Source: Sipunculus nudus
Taxonomy: Eukaryota > Annelida > Sipuncula > Golfingiida > Sipunculidae
Direction of reading: 5' to 3'
NCBI GenBank assembly: GCA_026874595.1
Contig: CM049307.1
Coordinates: 92,044,330 to 92,108,329 of the forward strand
Length of the DNA stretch: 64,000 bases
Shown: one piece after another, positions 34,239 to 46,408 of the stretch
Position numbering within the stretch: position 1 is the stretch's first letter
Layout of the letters: the number at the start of each line of letters is the position of its first letter
Made by a program: the position numbers and the translations under genes
The notes under the pieces: model-generated
Told to the model about the DNA's origin: nothing
Seen by the model: only the letters and a program-made list of their open reading frames with translations
Databases searched by the model: none

Positions 34239-37200
34239 TTCAAAGAAATTGATTGGAAAGAATAGCTTTTATTCACGTTTTCATACACCATGTCAAGTGT
34301 TGTTTATATCTAGCCCACCTATTAGTACAGCCTTCACTTGCATTATGTAACCCACCCCAGGCAGCTTGCCTTGGCTCAGCTTGGCCACTACCAGCAGGCT
34401 TCCCCTCTGCCCTGCACTCCCCCCCCCCCCCCCCAGATGGTGCAATAACTAGATGAATGTTATTATTTTTTGTATTTGATTCATTCTTACTCTAGGCTAT
34501 CCATGCTACATTTTAGATTTTGTATTGTACCACTAGGGTTACAATGATTAAAGTGTACATTTAATTGTGTCCACAAAGTGGTGTATTGCTATGAAAGTGT
34601 GGATGTTCATCAGATAAGTAATTCCTTACTTCAGAAGAGTGAAAACTTCACCAGGTGTGAAATTGACTATTAATTCCAGTAATAAATTAAAACTGGAATA
34701 GTAATTATGATATTGTTTGTCCCTCATTCAACCAACACTGTGTATACTTTATTTGAAAAGTTGTTTTATTTGATCAAATTTACTGAATCTTTTATTTTAT
34801 TTTGGTGAATAACATTAAGCATGTACTGAAAACTCCAATGTGCAAGGAATATTCTTGTAGATTCCATGTTGTGGCATTATTTTCTTTTAAATTCAGTTTA
34901 AACTTTTATGATTTAAAAATAATAAAATATATGTGTATGCATAATATGACCCAATATGAGCTACACTCTGGATATATAATGATTGCAACTTTTGCAACAA
35001 TTCTAATATTTTAATTTATAGATTCAGTTTTTTTTACTCTGTATATATAATGATTGCAACTTTTGCAACAATTATGATATTTTTACTTATATTTTAAGTT
35101 TTTTTTATATTAAAAATCAATAAAACCTGTAAATAAAAAAATGATTCAGATAAAAACTTCTTAATGAAAAAAGTGGATATGCTAAAAAAATAGGCTTATA
35201 TATAAACTTAAATGTATTATTCCCTTGAAATTGGCGTTCGTATGAATTACGCTTGCTTTCAGTGAGGGATTTGAGCCTGTCGGTCCTTACATTTGAACGA
35301 AGTTCTCACTTACGTGCGTGGTCAGTAAAAGAGAAAAAAGCACATGTTTCTAGCTTTATGACATGAAAGTTCAACCCAGAAGGATTAATGACAAAACCTA
35401 ATTCAAGGTCCCAATTTCAGGAACAAACGTGGGGTGGGGTGGGGTAGGAGTGGTCGCGGGGGTTTCAGGCCTCCAAATTTGTCTGATACAATGAAAAAAA
35501 TGGTTGCGGTGGCTAAAAATGGCATACGGACCCTCTGTATGGAGTCCCGTTGGGTCCGCTTCTGCTGCTTATAAGGTATGCATATTTCGGAGCGAGTATA
35601 GAATCCGGTCTACATGGACGAGGTTATGGGTGTATACGGAGGGACGTAACGATGTTAAGGATTTATGTAATGGAGAAATAAGGGGCATGTCGATGTCATC
35701 TCATCAGCATGTCATAGCTCATGTTGATTACTACTAGTATGAGACGGTCCAGTCAGTTTAGATCCATCATGTGAATGAAGACCGGATTCTATGCTCGGAT
35801 CCATATGAAGGTTTCTTTCTTCAGGAACAGTTTCCTTGCAATGTACATTTAATAATGTACATCTGTGTTCCTCACATCAATCTAATCTTTATACGTCCAG
35901 CTATAGAATCCAGTCAAATATCATCAAAAACTGAATGCCCCCGCGACTCATTCCGGTTTGCAATGTGAAGATCATCACTGACCAGGTCTTCAAGGTAAAC
36001 ATACCGGGAAATGAATTTCTTGTCATGAGGACAGCCCCACAAAATAAATGTAAAAAAAATATTTATACATATCTTATTGAGACAGTTTTCCACTGAAAAC
36101 CTATATTTTCTGTTAGCTTTAGAGAAAAAAAAATGTGCCAACATTCCACATCTCAGTCAATATATCTCCCCAACTCCGGTAATAAGCCCGGTATACCGGG
36201 TTTATTAGCTACAGTTACATATTTACCAATCGACTTTCTCACCTGATTTATATTCTCGTCAAATTCACGCATATTTAATGAGGTCAGAGGTCACCACACT
36301 TTGGAGGTACCTTGGTGAATTACACGTTTTATTAAAAATTATACTTAAAAAGTATCATAGAAATATGCTATAATGTATTAAAGAAACATCCTAAATTGTC
36401 TTAAAGTAAATTTCAAACACTATGTCTGAAGTACCTTTAATTGTTTAGAAGTTTGTGTTAATTTCCTCATTTTGAACAACTCCAGTCCAAGCTTGTATTA
36501 AAACCCTTTCCCAGAGCTCCCCATAGTACTTCACAACGGAAACATGGTGGCCACTGTGAAAACAAAAATAATTTGTTTACATGTAGTCTTCCTTATTGTA
36601 GAAAATACTAAAGCACAGAAAAGCACAGTAGACATGTATTCCAAAATTTTCATTGCTACAAAATATTCTAGCTTTCGTTGCCTTTCATTGTTTATTTATT
36701 TTTTTTTCCACTGATAATTAGCTGACTATCCAATGCAACAAACATAAAAATTCAAACTGCCTGTTTTTATAGCTTAGTGTATAGAGAGTGGCCTTTAATG
36801 TTAAGTGGTACGTATGCCAATCAGACTGTCTTCATGTAAAACAGTCCAGTATCGGCCCGGGATGAAGCGACCAAAGTACTTTAGCCCTGTTTGATGTTGA
36901 TAACTGTTTCAGCTGGAAAACTGGAAATTGTTCAGACAAGACCCTGTCTGATCCTGTGAAAGCTTGCTATTGTATGACTATTAGCTCCGAATTTTCCTTT
37001 GAGCTTATTTCCTTACTTTTCACCATGGCTGCAGCATATATTTAAGTAGATTTTTCGCCCAAATTATGGTTGAAACGAACCAGTGTGCTTAAAACTCTGA
37101 ATCTAAAGCATTGGCATTAATAATTTATGAAATGTTGACAGTTTATACATAATTTTGTCTATTTTGTTATATTTTTATACACCCGTCATATGGCGGGAGT

Positions 37201-37289
37201 GTTATGGGATACTTACAGTCCGTCCGTCCGTTAACTGTTAATGTTGCCAAGATAACTGACCGGGGCTTTGAGGGAATTTAACAAAACTC
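34239..37289 (+). repeat. 3-kb tandem unit 2
   Basis: It begins TTCAAAGAAATTGATTGG directly after the H3 fragment of unit 1 (...AACAAAACTC) and ends with the same H3 fragment. By eye it is almost identical to unit 3. It includes a G-rich run at 35431-35462 and the palindrome CCCGGTATACCGGG at 36187-36200. Confidence 0.9.
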
Positions 37290-40200
37290 TTCAAAGAAAT
37301 TGATTGGAAAGAATAGCTTTTATTCACGTTTTCATACACCATGTCAAGTGTTGTTTATATCTAGCCCACCTATTAGTACAGCCTTCACTTGCATTATGTA
37401 ACCCACCCCAGGCAGCTTGCCTTGGCTCAGCTTGGCCACTACCAGCAGGCTTCCCCTCTGCCCTGCACTCCCCCCCCCCCCCCCAAGATGGTGCAATAAC
37501 TAGATGAATGTTATTATTTTCTGTATTTGATTCATTCTTACTCTAGGCTATCCATGCTACATTTTAGATTTTGTATTGTACCACCAGGGTTACAATGATT
37601 AAAGTGTACATTTAATTGTGTCCACAAAGTGGTGTATTGCTATGAAAGTGTGGATGTTCATCAGATAAGTAATTCCTTACTTCAGAAGAGTGAAAACTTC
37701 ACCAGGTGTGAAATTGACCATTAATTCCAGTAATAAATTAAAACTGGGATAGTAATTATGATATTGTTTGTCCCTCATTCAACCAACAGTGTGTATATTT
37801 TATTTGAAAAGATGTTTTATTTGATCAAATTTACTGAATCTTTTATTCTATTTTGGTGAATAACATTAAGCATGTACTGAAAACTCCAATGTGCAAGGAA
37901 TATTCTTGTAGATTCCATGTTGTGGCATTATTTTCTTTTAAATTCAGTTTAAACTTTTATGATTTAAAAATAATAAAATATATGTGTATGCATAATATGA
38001 CCCAATATGAGCTACACTCTGGATATATAATGATTGCAACTTTTGCAACAATTCTAATATTTTAATTTATAGATTCAGTTTTTTTTACTCTGTATATATA
38101 ATGATTGCAACTTTTGCAACAATTATAATATTTTTACTTATATTTTCAGTTTTTTTTTATATTAAAAATCAATAAAACCTGTAAATAAAAAAATGATTCA
38201 GATAAAAACTTCTTAATGAAAAAAGTGGATATGCTAAAAAAATAGGCTTATATATAAACTTAAATGTATTATTCCCTTGAAATTGGCGTTCGTATGAATT
38301 ACGCTTGCTTTCAGTGAGGGATTTGAGCCTGTCGGTCCTTACATTTGAACGAAGTTCTCACTTACCTGCGTGGTCAGTAAAAGAGAAAAAAGCACATGTT
38401 TCTAGCTTTATGACATGAAAGTTCAACCCAGAAGGATTAATGACAAAACCTAATTCAAGGTCCCAATTTCAGGAACAAACGTGGGGTGGGGTGGGGTAGG
38501 AGTGGTCGCGGGGGTTTCAGGCCTCCAAATTTGTCTGATACAATGAAAAAAATGGTTGCGGTGGCTAAAAATGGCATACGGACCCTCTGTATGGAGTCCC
38601 GTTGGGTCCGCTTCTGCTGCTTATAAGGTATGCATATTTCGGAGCGAGTATAGAATCCGGTCTACATGGACGAGGTTATGGGTGTATACGGAGGGACGTA
38701 ACGATGTTAAGGATTTATGTAATGGAGAAGTAAGGGGCATGTCGATGTCATCTCATCAGCATGTCATAGCTCATGTTGTTTACTACTAGTATGAGACGGT
38801 CCAGTCAGTTTAGATCCATCATGTGAATGAAGACCGGATTCTATGCTCGGATCCATATGAAGGTTTCTTTCTTCAGGAACAGTTTCCTTGCAATGTACAT
38901 TTAATAATGTACATCTGTGTTCCTCACATCAATCTAATCTTTATAAGTCCAGCTATAGAATCCAGTCAAATATCATCAAAAACTGAATGCCCCCGCGACT
39001 CATTCCGGTTTGCAATGTGAAGATCATCACTGACCAGGTCTTCAAGGTAAACATACCGGGAAATGAATTTCTTGTCATGAGGACAGCCCCACAAAATAAA
39101 TGTAAAAAAAATATTTATACATATCTTATTGAGACAGTTTTCCACTGAAAACCTATATTTTCTGTTAACTTTAGAGAAAAAAAAATGAGCCAACATTCCA
39201 CATCTCAGTCAATATATCTCCCCAACTCCGGTAATAAGCCCGGTATACCGGGTTTATTAGCTACAGTTACATATTTACCAATCGACTTTCTCACCTGATT
39301 TATATTCTCGTCAAATTCACGCATATTTAATGAGGTCAGAGGTCACCACACTTTGGAGGTACCTTGGTGAATTACACGTTTTATTAAAAATTATACTTAA
39401 AAAGTATCATAGAAATATGCTATAATGTATTAAAGAAACATCCTAAATTGTCTTAAAGTAATTTTCAAACACTATGTCTGAAGTACCTTTAATTGTTTAG
39501 AAGTTTGTGTTTATTTCCTCATTTTGAACAACTCCAGTCCAAGCTTGTATTAAAACCCTTTCCCAGAGCTCCCCATAGTACTTCACAACGGAAACATGGT
39601 GGCCACTGTGAAAACAAAAATAATTTATTTACATGTAGTCTTTCTTATTGTAGAAAATACTAAAGCACAGAAAAGCACAGTAGACATGTATTCCAAAATT
39701 TTCATTGCTACAAATATTCTAGCTTTCGTTGCCTTTCATTGTTTATTTATTTTTTTTTTTCCACTGATACTTAGCTGACTATCCAATGCAACAAACATAA
39801 AAATTCAAACTGCCTGTTTTTATAGCTTAGTGTATAGAGAGTGGCCTTTAATGTTAAGTGGTACGTATGCCAATCAGACTGTCTTCATGTAAAACAGTCC
39901 AGTATCGGCCCGGGATGAAGCGACCAAAGTACTTTAGCCCTGTTTGATGTTGATAACTGTTTCAGCTGGAAAACTGGAAATTGTTCAGACAAGACCCTGT
40001 CTGATCCTGTGAAAGCTTGCTATTGTATGACTATCAGCTCCGAATTTTCCTTTGAGCTTATTTCCTTACTTTTCACCATGGCTGCAGCATATATTTAAGT
40101 AGATTTTTCGCCCAAATTATGGTTGAAACGAACCAGTGTGTTCAAAACTCTGAATCTAAAGCATTGGCATTAATAATTTATGAAATGTTGACAGTTTATA

Positions 40201-40342
40201 CATAATTTTGTCTATTTTGTTATATTTTTATACACCCGTCATATGGCGGGAGTGTTATGGGATACTTACTGTCCGTCCGTCCGTTAACTGTTAATGTTGC
40301 CAAGATAACTGACCAGGGCTTTGAGGGAATTTAACAAAACTC
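37290..40342 (+). repeat. 3-kb tandem unit 3
   Basis: Same layout as unit 2. Its H3 fragment continues past the unit border (ACCATAATTGC...) into a complete H3 element, so this is the rightmost copy and shows the original context of the H3 piece. Differences from unit 2 are scattered single bases and homopolymer lengths. Confidence 0.9.
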
Positions 40343-41388
40343 ACCATAATTGCTTTCAAACCGATTATCTCGCCCGAGCTTGATTATGGGCAACGTCCAC
40401 ACATATTTAAGGTCTAATGATCGTCAAACAACCTTGGTTTAATTAAGCTTTAGAATTCATACTAAAATGAATTTTAGCCACAATGATATATACATATTTG
40501 GAATCCTTAGAATATCTGCTGTTGGATGAGATATATATGAACATTATTTTCCTTTGAAGATTTTAAACTTTAAATTATTTATTTTATATTTTTTAACGCG
40601 ATATATCTCACATTTGGCAAAAAGTATGTATGTAAAAATAGTATCACATGGAAGTACATACAAATATCTCCAGGCGTTTTTTTTTAATTGTGTGTTTATA
40701 ATCTTTTTTCCTATTGAATTTTCAATCAAGTGCCAGTAATAAGCACACTCCCGGCTGACTGACCAGCGGCCTCCACACGCCTGTCAATCAAAGATGGACC
40801 GCGCACCGCCAGTAAAAAGTTAACCAATAAGCAATTGAATACCCTGTTGGTCCTCGCCGAGCTGACAGTGGTCCTGTATACAACCTACGTGGGGTTGACA
40901 TCTGAATTAAAATGCTTATTTTACCAATGGATAAAATATAACGCCAGGAAAGTGTTTTTGTGACAAGATAGATATAACAAACACCTATAAGGTCACGGTT
41001 TTTTCACAAAAATGTCAATTTTACGATTTTTGACGATCATAAGACCTAAATAAGGTCACGGGTCACTAGACTTCTTTGTGGTGTCGCCGCGATAACTTTT
41101 GCAGAATATGAAGGATTTTGATAAAACTCATCAAAAATGTTAATAAATAAAATATCTCGCCTAAGTTTAATATCCAGGAAAACCCATGCATAATTAATGA
41201 GGTGAAAGGTCACCGCACTTTAGAAGCACCTTTGTGACATACCAATCCTATGGGTTATCATGAAACTCATTTTTACCAAATGTGTTTCTCACCTGAAACC
41301 TTAACATTAAAATTCACGCATATTTTATGAGGTCAGAGGTCACCAGATACATGACGGGCATATTATGCACGTTTTCGGTGCTCTTGTT
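40226..41388 (+). mobile_element. H3 rolling-circle-like element, complete copy
   Basis: The head is TTTTTATACACCCGTCATATGGCGGG, with CCCG/CGGG inverted around CATATG, then GTCCGTCCGTCCG. The tail is ACATGACGGGCATAT, a hairpin GCAC-GTTTTCG-GTGC, then TCTTGTTTC. The 5' word CCCGTCAT is repeated inverted (ATGACGGG) near the 3' end. This is the H1 layout with different sequence, and the last bases (CTTGTT) match H1. The interior holds two modules with 'taatgaggt(c/g)a(g/a)aggtcacc'. No coding capacity. Confidence 0.75.
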
Positions 41389-41857
41389 TCTTTTTCTGTG
41401 GCGCATTTCTTTCTTTGTAGGTACCACTAAACCATCGAGTAGAAAATCAGATTCCCGTGGACGGGCCCTTAATCATATGGTCCATCAAGTCTACTTTACA
41501 ATTTCTTTATATGCCTTAATCAGCCCCAAAAAAGTGTCAATGGAATATATCGATACATGAAAACGATATCGCGATACGCATTAAACGAATTCCCGAATCG
41601 CGACATATCGATAATATCGCACAGCCCTAGTGTTGATATTTGTTGGTAGGGCCGCATCGCCCCAAAGTCCTGGTCTTTGATGTGTCCCTTGGCCTGACTC
41701 CTGTGCATGGGTTTTCTTGCGTGGAGTCATATTCCGCTAAAAACTAAAGCGGGAGTCACCCCGGACCTCATTCCTTTGATGCTCGGGCATTGATATGTTC
41801 ATAATCGATCAGTGTACAGTCCTCAAATCGCTGTTTTACACAGCAGTCGTTCTTTAT
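41389..41857. other. Intergenic DNA with a short CGATAT-rich inverted repeat
   Basis: At about 41555-41625, CGATATCGCGATACG and CGACATATCGATAATATCG form an imperfect palindrome. Otherwise nothing recognised. Confidence 0.4.
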
Positions 41858-42090
41858 CGCCTTCGCTTCAGCCGCTGCTTTGTAGAGCAAGAATCTCCGG
41901 GTTTTACCACCAGGGCGGAACAGGGCAAGACTTGTAATCAGACCAATGAGAGAGTGGTATCGCATTATTCATCCCATGTTTTATACTCCAAACATCCCGC
42001 TCTTGTTGGTCTGATTCTTGGCCCTGTGCCATCTTTTGTGTTGAGACCGCGAAAACAATGCTATGCAGAGCAGCGGTTAAAGCGAAGGAG
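41858..42090. repeat. Long inverted (fold-back) repeat, ~100-bp arms
   Basis: The left arm starts CGCCTTCGCTTCAGCCGCTG and contains ACAGGGCAAGACTTGTAATC and AGACCAATGAGAG. The right arm is the imperfect complement, ending CAGCGGTTAAAGCGAAGGAG. The arms pair over roughly 100 bp with mismatches around a 40-50-bp centre. A decayed relative is at 10557-10690. It could be a fold-back transposon or a hairpin-RNA source. Confidence 0.75.
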
Positions 42091-42845
42091 ATCTGGAACA
42101 ACTGCTGCGTAAGGAGTATAAATAAAATTTAATCATTCCTGGTCAAATTAATTGAGAATAAAGTCTCCGTCACGACGGGTTGTTACATATAGTTAACTAG
42201 AATGTGGTAGTTTTTGCACTCCCCTCATGAAGGGCCTTCCATCGCAAAATGTGAGGAAAAAATATGGACAACTTCAAAAGTCACAGCATTTACAAAAAAA
42301 TATTATATTCCAGCTGATTTGACCTTGATCATGAAGGTCAAGGTCATCTGTTTCCGAACACTTCCGAGATTTTGTATGAAACATTTCTAATAATTAATTT
42401 CAAGAAAATATACCGAGTGATTCAAAAGTTACAGCGATCACAAATTATTCCGATTCAGGCTAATTTGACCTTGAAGATCCAGGAACAATACACAAGTTTT
42501 CGAACTCCTCAAAAAATTTTGAAACAATTGATGTTTCAAATTTGATAAAATTAAAAAAAATGCGATACTCTTTTTGGGTTCACAAAAAAAACTATGAATG
42601 CCAAAGTCACCGGTTTTCCAGCTCTTCTGAGATTTTGATAGAACCTGTTTGAATTTCTGATATGTTTGCAACAAATAAATAAACTGATCTTAGGATTTTA
42701 ATAGTTTTATTTTGTTTATAAGCAAATAAACATGTACAACAATCAGAAAATATATCATAGTCATTTTATAGGAAAATTAAGATCTCTTATAATTTAATCT
42801 TTGTCATACTTCTATTTGTGCCATTACCAATGTCCAAGCTTTCGC

Positions 42846-42900
<55 letters not shown>

Positions 42901-43617
42901 TGTGGCACACGGGTCATGATACTCAGCAGATTGACATTAATGTGATACTATTAAATATCGAATGATAATTTAGAATATAATTGAGAGAAAACAATGTTTC
43001 TTAATACGCTAGCAGCACAGCGCGTTAACAGGCAAATTTCCACAAATCTTGGTGAAGATAGTATATTCTCTTACATATTTTCAAACTTTATAACAAGGAT
43101 ATATGTTTAGATGAGACCCAATTGTTCAAAATGATTATCAAGCCCCCTTTTGCAATGTACTGGAACAGTTTTACTATATTACTCTGACTTTCAACCAGCC
43201 CAGTAGCACGCAAAAATAGGTCACCTTGGGCTGATTTTGATATGATTTGTTAATATAAAATCACTTTAAAAGCTGCAATGATATATATGTCGAGTATTGT
43301 CTGTAAAGACATTCAGATATGTCAAGAGATTGTGGGATATGTCAGCAAAAAAATGGATATGTCTCCATGGATATATATTCACAGCAATATCTCTTCATAT
43401 ACGCTATAAAGTGGGTCATGTGGTGTAAAAAAATAGCAATTTCCAGTTGCCTCTGAAGAGAGTATTTTGGTTTAATTCATCAAATCAACTTACTTTCCTT
43501 TGAAAGTTTAACAGGCCATATATTAATGTATAGATCTCAGAAACAGCAGTTGTTGTTAGAATATCTCTACCTACTCAAAGCATAAATAATATATAAATAT
43601 ATTTGTTTGGAATTTCA

Positions 43618-43679
<62 letters not shown>

Positions 43680-43904
43680 CGATTTATATGTATATAAGTT
43701 AATAAATTAAACGTATATTTTATACTTATCTCATCTCAACTTTCTTCTTATTCTATAATTTATAGAGTTTTATGTGATCATAGTTTCATGTGTTCATGTG
43801 TTTTAAGTGATCATGAGAGACTCCTGGATCTTTCATTTAGTCAATAAAAGTGCACGGTCAACAAGATCGCTGGGACTTTGTTTAAATATTCTCATAATCA
43901 ATTT
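42091..43904. other. Intergenic DNA with simple repeats
   Basis: 42201-42670 has loosely repeated phrases ('ttcaaaagt-acagc', 'atttgaccttgaa', 'gagattttg') suggesting an old tandem element. An (AT)n run fills 42847-42897 and (TA)n(GA)n fills 43618-43678. No gene was seen. Confidence 0.55.
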
Positions 43905-43935
43905 CAGTTGTGCGCCGTGATCCTCAGGTCCCTTT
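43905..43935 (+). mobile_element. H1 3' end, decayed
   Basis: CAGTTGTGCGCCGTGATCC, then TCAGGTCCC and a T run matches the H1 tail with a few substitutions. No head is identified upstream. Confidence 0.5.
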
Positions 43936-44170
43936 TTTTTCTTTTGCTTTTTGCAAATACAGTTTTCAAATACCATGTAAGTCTGCTTGCAATAATATAA
44001 ATAAGCGATTGTGGGCATTAAATGATTTCAGCATTAGGTGATAAAATCTTCCTCAAGAAACATAAATTTTGGGATTTTCATTTTTTTTTATCCGCAATGA
44101 ACATCGATAGTGTTGTTTCACGTCTGGTTTCTTTCTCAAATCTGGTTTTTTTTCGGCCAGTATTAGTTAG

Positions 44171-44318
44171 TACATTGAAACCAGTGTTAAAGGACTACCT
44201 GTGGGACTGGCTAAAGGTGATCTTATTTCGCATATGGTGACGGTTTGATGGTCATTCAGGGGTGGTCTTTCACACAGGTTCCACTTTATACAGGAAGACA
44301 AGACCTGTGATATGTATG
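44171..44318. mobile_element. Decayed MITE related to 45594-45779
   Basis: It shares 'ctacctgtgggactgg-taaa', 'gtggtcttt' and an AGACCTGT end with the intact copy at 45594. The end TIRs are degraded. Confidence 0.5.
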
Positions 44319-44362
44319 AGGACAGGGGCGTCAAAATACCCCCTACACACACACTTTTTGGC

Positions 44363-44410
44363 AAGGGGGGGGGGGGGGGGCTGGTCAATGTAATCATCAC
44401 CCCCCCCCCC
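44363..44410. repeat. Paired poly-G and poly-C tracts
   Basis: A G run near 44364-44380 and a C run near 44400-44411 are about 20 bp apart and could fold back on each other. Both may be hard to sequence correctly. Confidence 0.7.
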
Positions 44411-45109
44411 CTTATTCAGAGAATATTATTTTATATATTGCAAATTAAATATATTAAAAAATAGAACTATAGATTTTGGTTCCGTTTATGAATTTACTTT
44501 GTTATATTATATTATATCTAAACCTGGTTTAGAATAAACTTATACTTGAAATATAATGCTTTATTTTGTAAAACCTTATACTTGATTATATTATAATTAT
44601 AATAGATATGATTTATTTGAAATGTGATTAGATACAATTATTTGAAACATACAGACGCTAAAAGTATATCACCCCCCCCCCCCCGAAAAAAATGACGCCA
44701 CAGTGACTGTGTGATGATTCATGCAATGGTTAATTAACTATCTATAAAGCAACAATGATATTAAGATTAAGAGCACAGAGTTACTTCAAGCTCTTCCTTT
44801 CCTTATGTTCCATGCATTTGCATCTTTACAGATGTCGGCAGTTTATGTTTACACGACCCGTTGCATCGATATGTTCGTCACGTCATAAAACCCACAAACT
44901 ATAAGACCGCGATTACAACCAGATATTGCCATTGTTCTCGGACGTAAACCTTCCGTATAACATAAAAACTAAACCGAACACTTCCCTGCATGCTTACCAG
45001 ATTCCATACTCGTATTTGTACAATTAGCATTCGACCCCTGGCACTTTCTACCAGCTGCCTTATATATTATTTCAATTTTAACTTAACTCTGTCTATTTTA
45101 AAGAAAATA

Positions 45110-45111
<2 letters not shown>

Positions 45112-45194
<83 letters not shown>

Positions 45195-45205
45195 CATTAT
45201 TATTA
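45112..45205. repeat. (AT)n then (TTA)n microsatellite
   Basis: About 50 bp of AT dinucleotides passes directly into ATT trinucleotides. Confidence 0.9.
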
Positions 45206-45593
45206 GCTGCCATATAAGTATTCTTTATGACAAATTACCATTAAGTTTTTATGTTGGACCGTTCCCCATTGTATCATATAAGTCCCGGAGGGCTTGGTAC
45301 ACATCAGAATATGTATGTATACGAAGTGAAGTTATAACATGACGTACATGTCACAATAATAATACACTAAAATACTTCTATCGTGAAATGCTCGTAAAAT
45401 ATATTTGAACATACTCTCAGCTGCATCATTTAATCATTTAAATCGCGTTCCTTTAAGTAGGAATATCGCTCATTTTTGTATGTTAGTTTCGAATATCCCT
45501 CTCCAAAAAGATGTATCTAAACGTGGGATGACTGCTTGAGAATGGGCGTGAAGTCCAGATCCCCATGCAAAAACCACAGACAAGATGCGTCTA

Positions 45594-45779
45594 TACAGTA
45601 AAACCTGTGTTATACGACCACCCGTGGGACTGGATAAACGTGGTCTGAATTTACAGGTGGTCTTATCAATCAAACAGGTCAGTTATAACTAATGTGAATG
45701 TTTTCGGTTCACTCAAACGTGGTCTTTATAGACAGATGTTCGTATTACAGAGATAGTGTCCCAGACAGGTCTTACTGTA
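45594..45779. mobile_element. 186-bp MITE with TACAGTAAAACCTGT ends
   Basis: The left end TACAGTAAAACCTGT and right end ACAGGTCTTACTGTA match at 14 of 15 positions when inverted, with TA at both borders. The interior has several GTGGTCT words. It is a Tc1/mariner-type MITE by size, ends and TA target. Confidence 0.85.
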
Positions 45780-46216
45780 AGTTACTTATAAAGTATTCAA
45801 TTTTGATCCACGACCGTTCCTGGTCTTAATGACGTCACATTGTCATTACGATTGGGTCTTGCAGTTTGCACGGTCCACGCTGTTGTCTCTACAAAATGAA
45901 AAAGAAACATATACAAAAATATATATTTATAATATAGTATACTGTCAAAATGAAATATTAATCAAACTCTATATCTAACTTTTTATCGTTTAGGTCCTCA
46001 GGAGCTCAAAAATGAAACTTTAAAAATTGAATAAAATTAAGGCATTTTAAAAATGCTATTGCAGATGTTCATAATGTTATGTGCTTCTGTTTACAATTTC
46101 CAGAAAAAAAACATAAAAAAGAACAATAGATAAGACAAATTGTTAGTATAACAACAGTCAGGCCAATCGACACATTTGCAATAATTTGATTAACACTATA
46201 AGGCTACAAATATAAC

Positions 46217-46408
46217 TCATGGGTTCTTTTCCTGTGCGTCTTTACCTGGATGGACCTTGATCTTGAAGCCTATCTTTCCCTTGAATACATTACGGAACCC
46301 TTGTCTGAAGTTGTCGTTAAGTCCCGCGTAGATGACTGGATTGAGTGCGCTGTTTGAGTAGGCCAGGAACAGCACAGCGTAACTCCACGACAACTCCCAG
46401 TTCTGAGC
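46217..46408 (-). CDS. Last exon of a rhodopsin-family GPCR (TM7 and C-tail)
   Basis: On the minus strand, the TTTTCAG acceptor is followed at 46408 by 63 codons and a stop at 46217. Residues 1-8 finish the third extracellular loop. TM7 follows (WSYAVLFLAYSNSALNPVIY) with the class A hallmark N-P-x-x-Y, written NPVIY. Then comes a typical helix 8 (NDNFRQGFRNVF) and a short basic tail with no palmitoylation cysteine. The exon starts in phase 0 and joins in frame to the TM6 exon at 61594-61496. The S-A-L-N-P-V-I-Y form and the F-R-x-G-F helix 8 fit invertebrate neuropeptide receptors. I cannot name the ligand. Confidence 0.9.
   Translation of the reverse strand, partial: AQNWELSWSYAVLFLAYSNSALNPVIYAGLNDNFRQGFRNVFKGKIGFKIKVHPGKDAQEKNP

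Noticed and set aside
41795-42112. 105-codon open frame with a matching frame on the other strand
   Set aside because: Both frames are produced by the long inverted repeat at 41858-42090.
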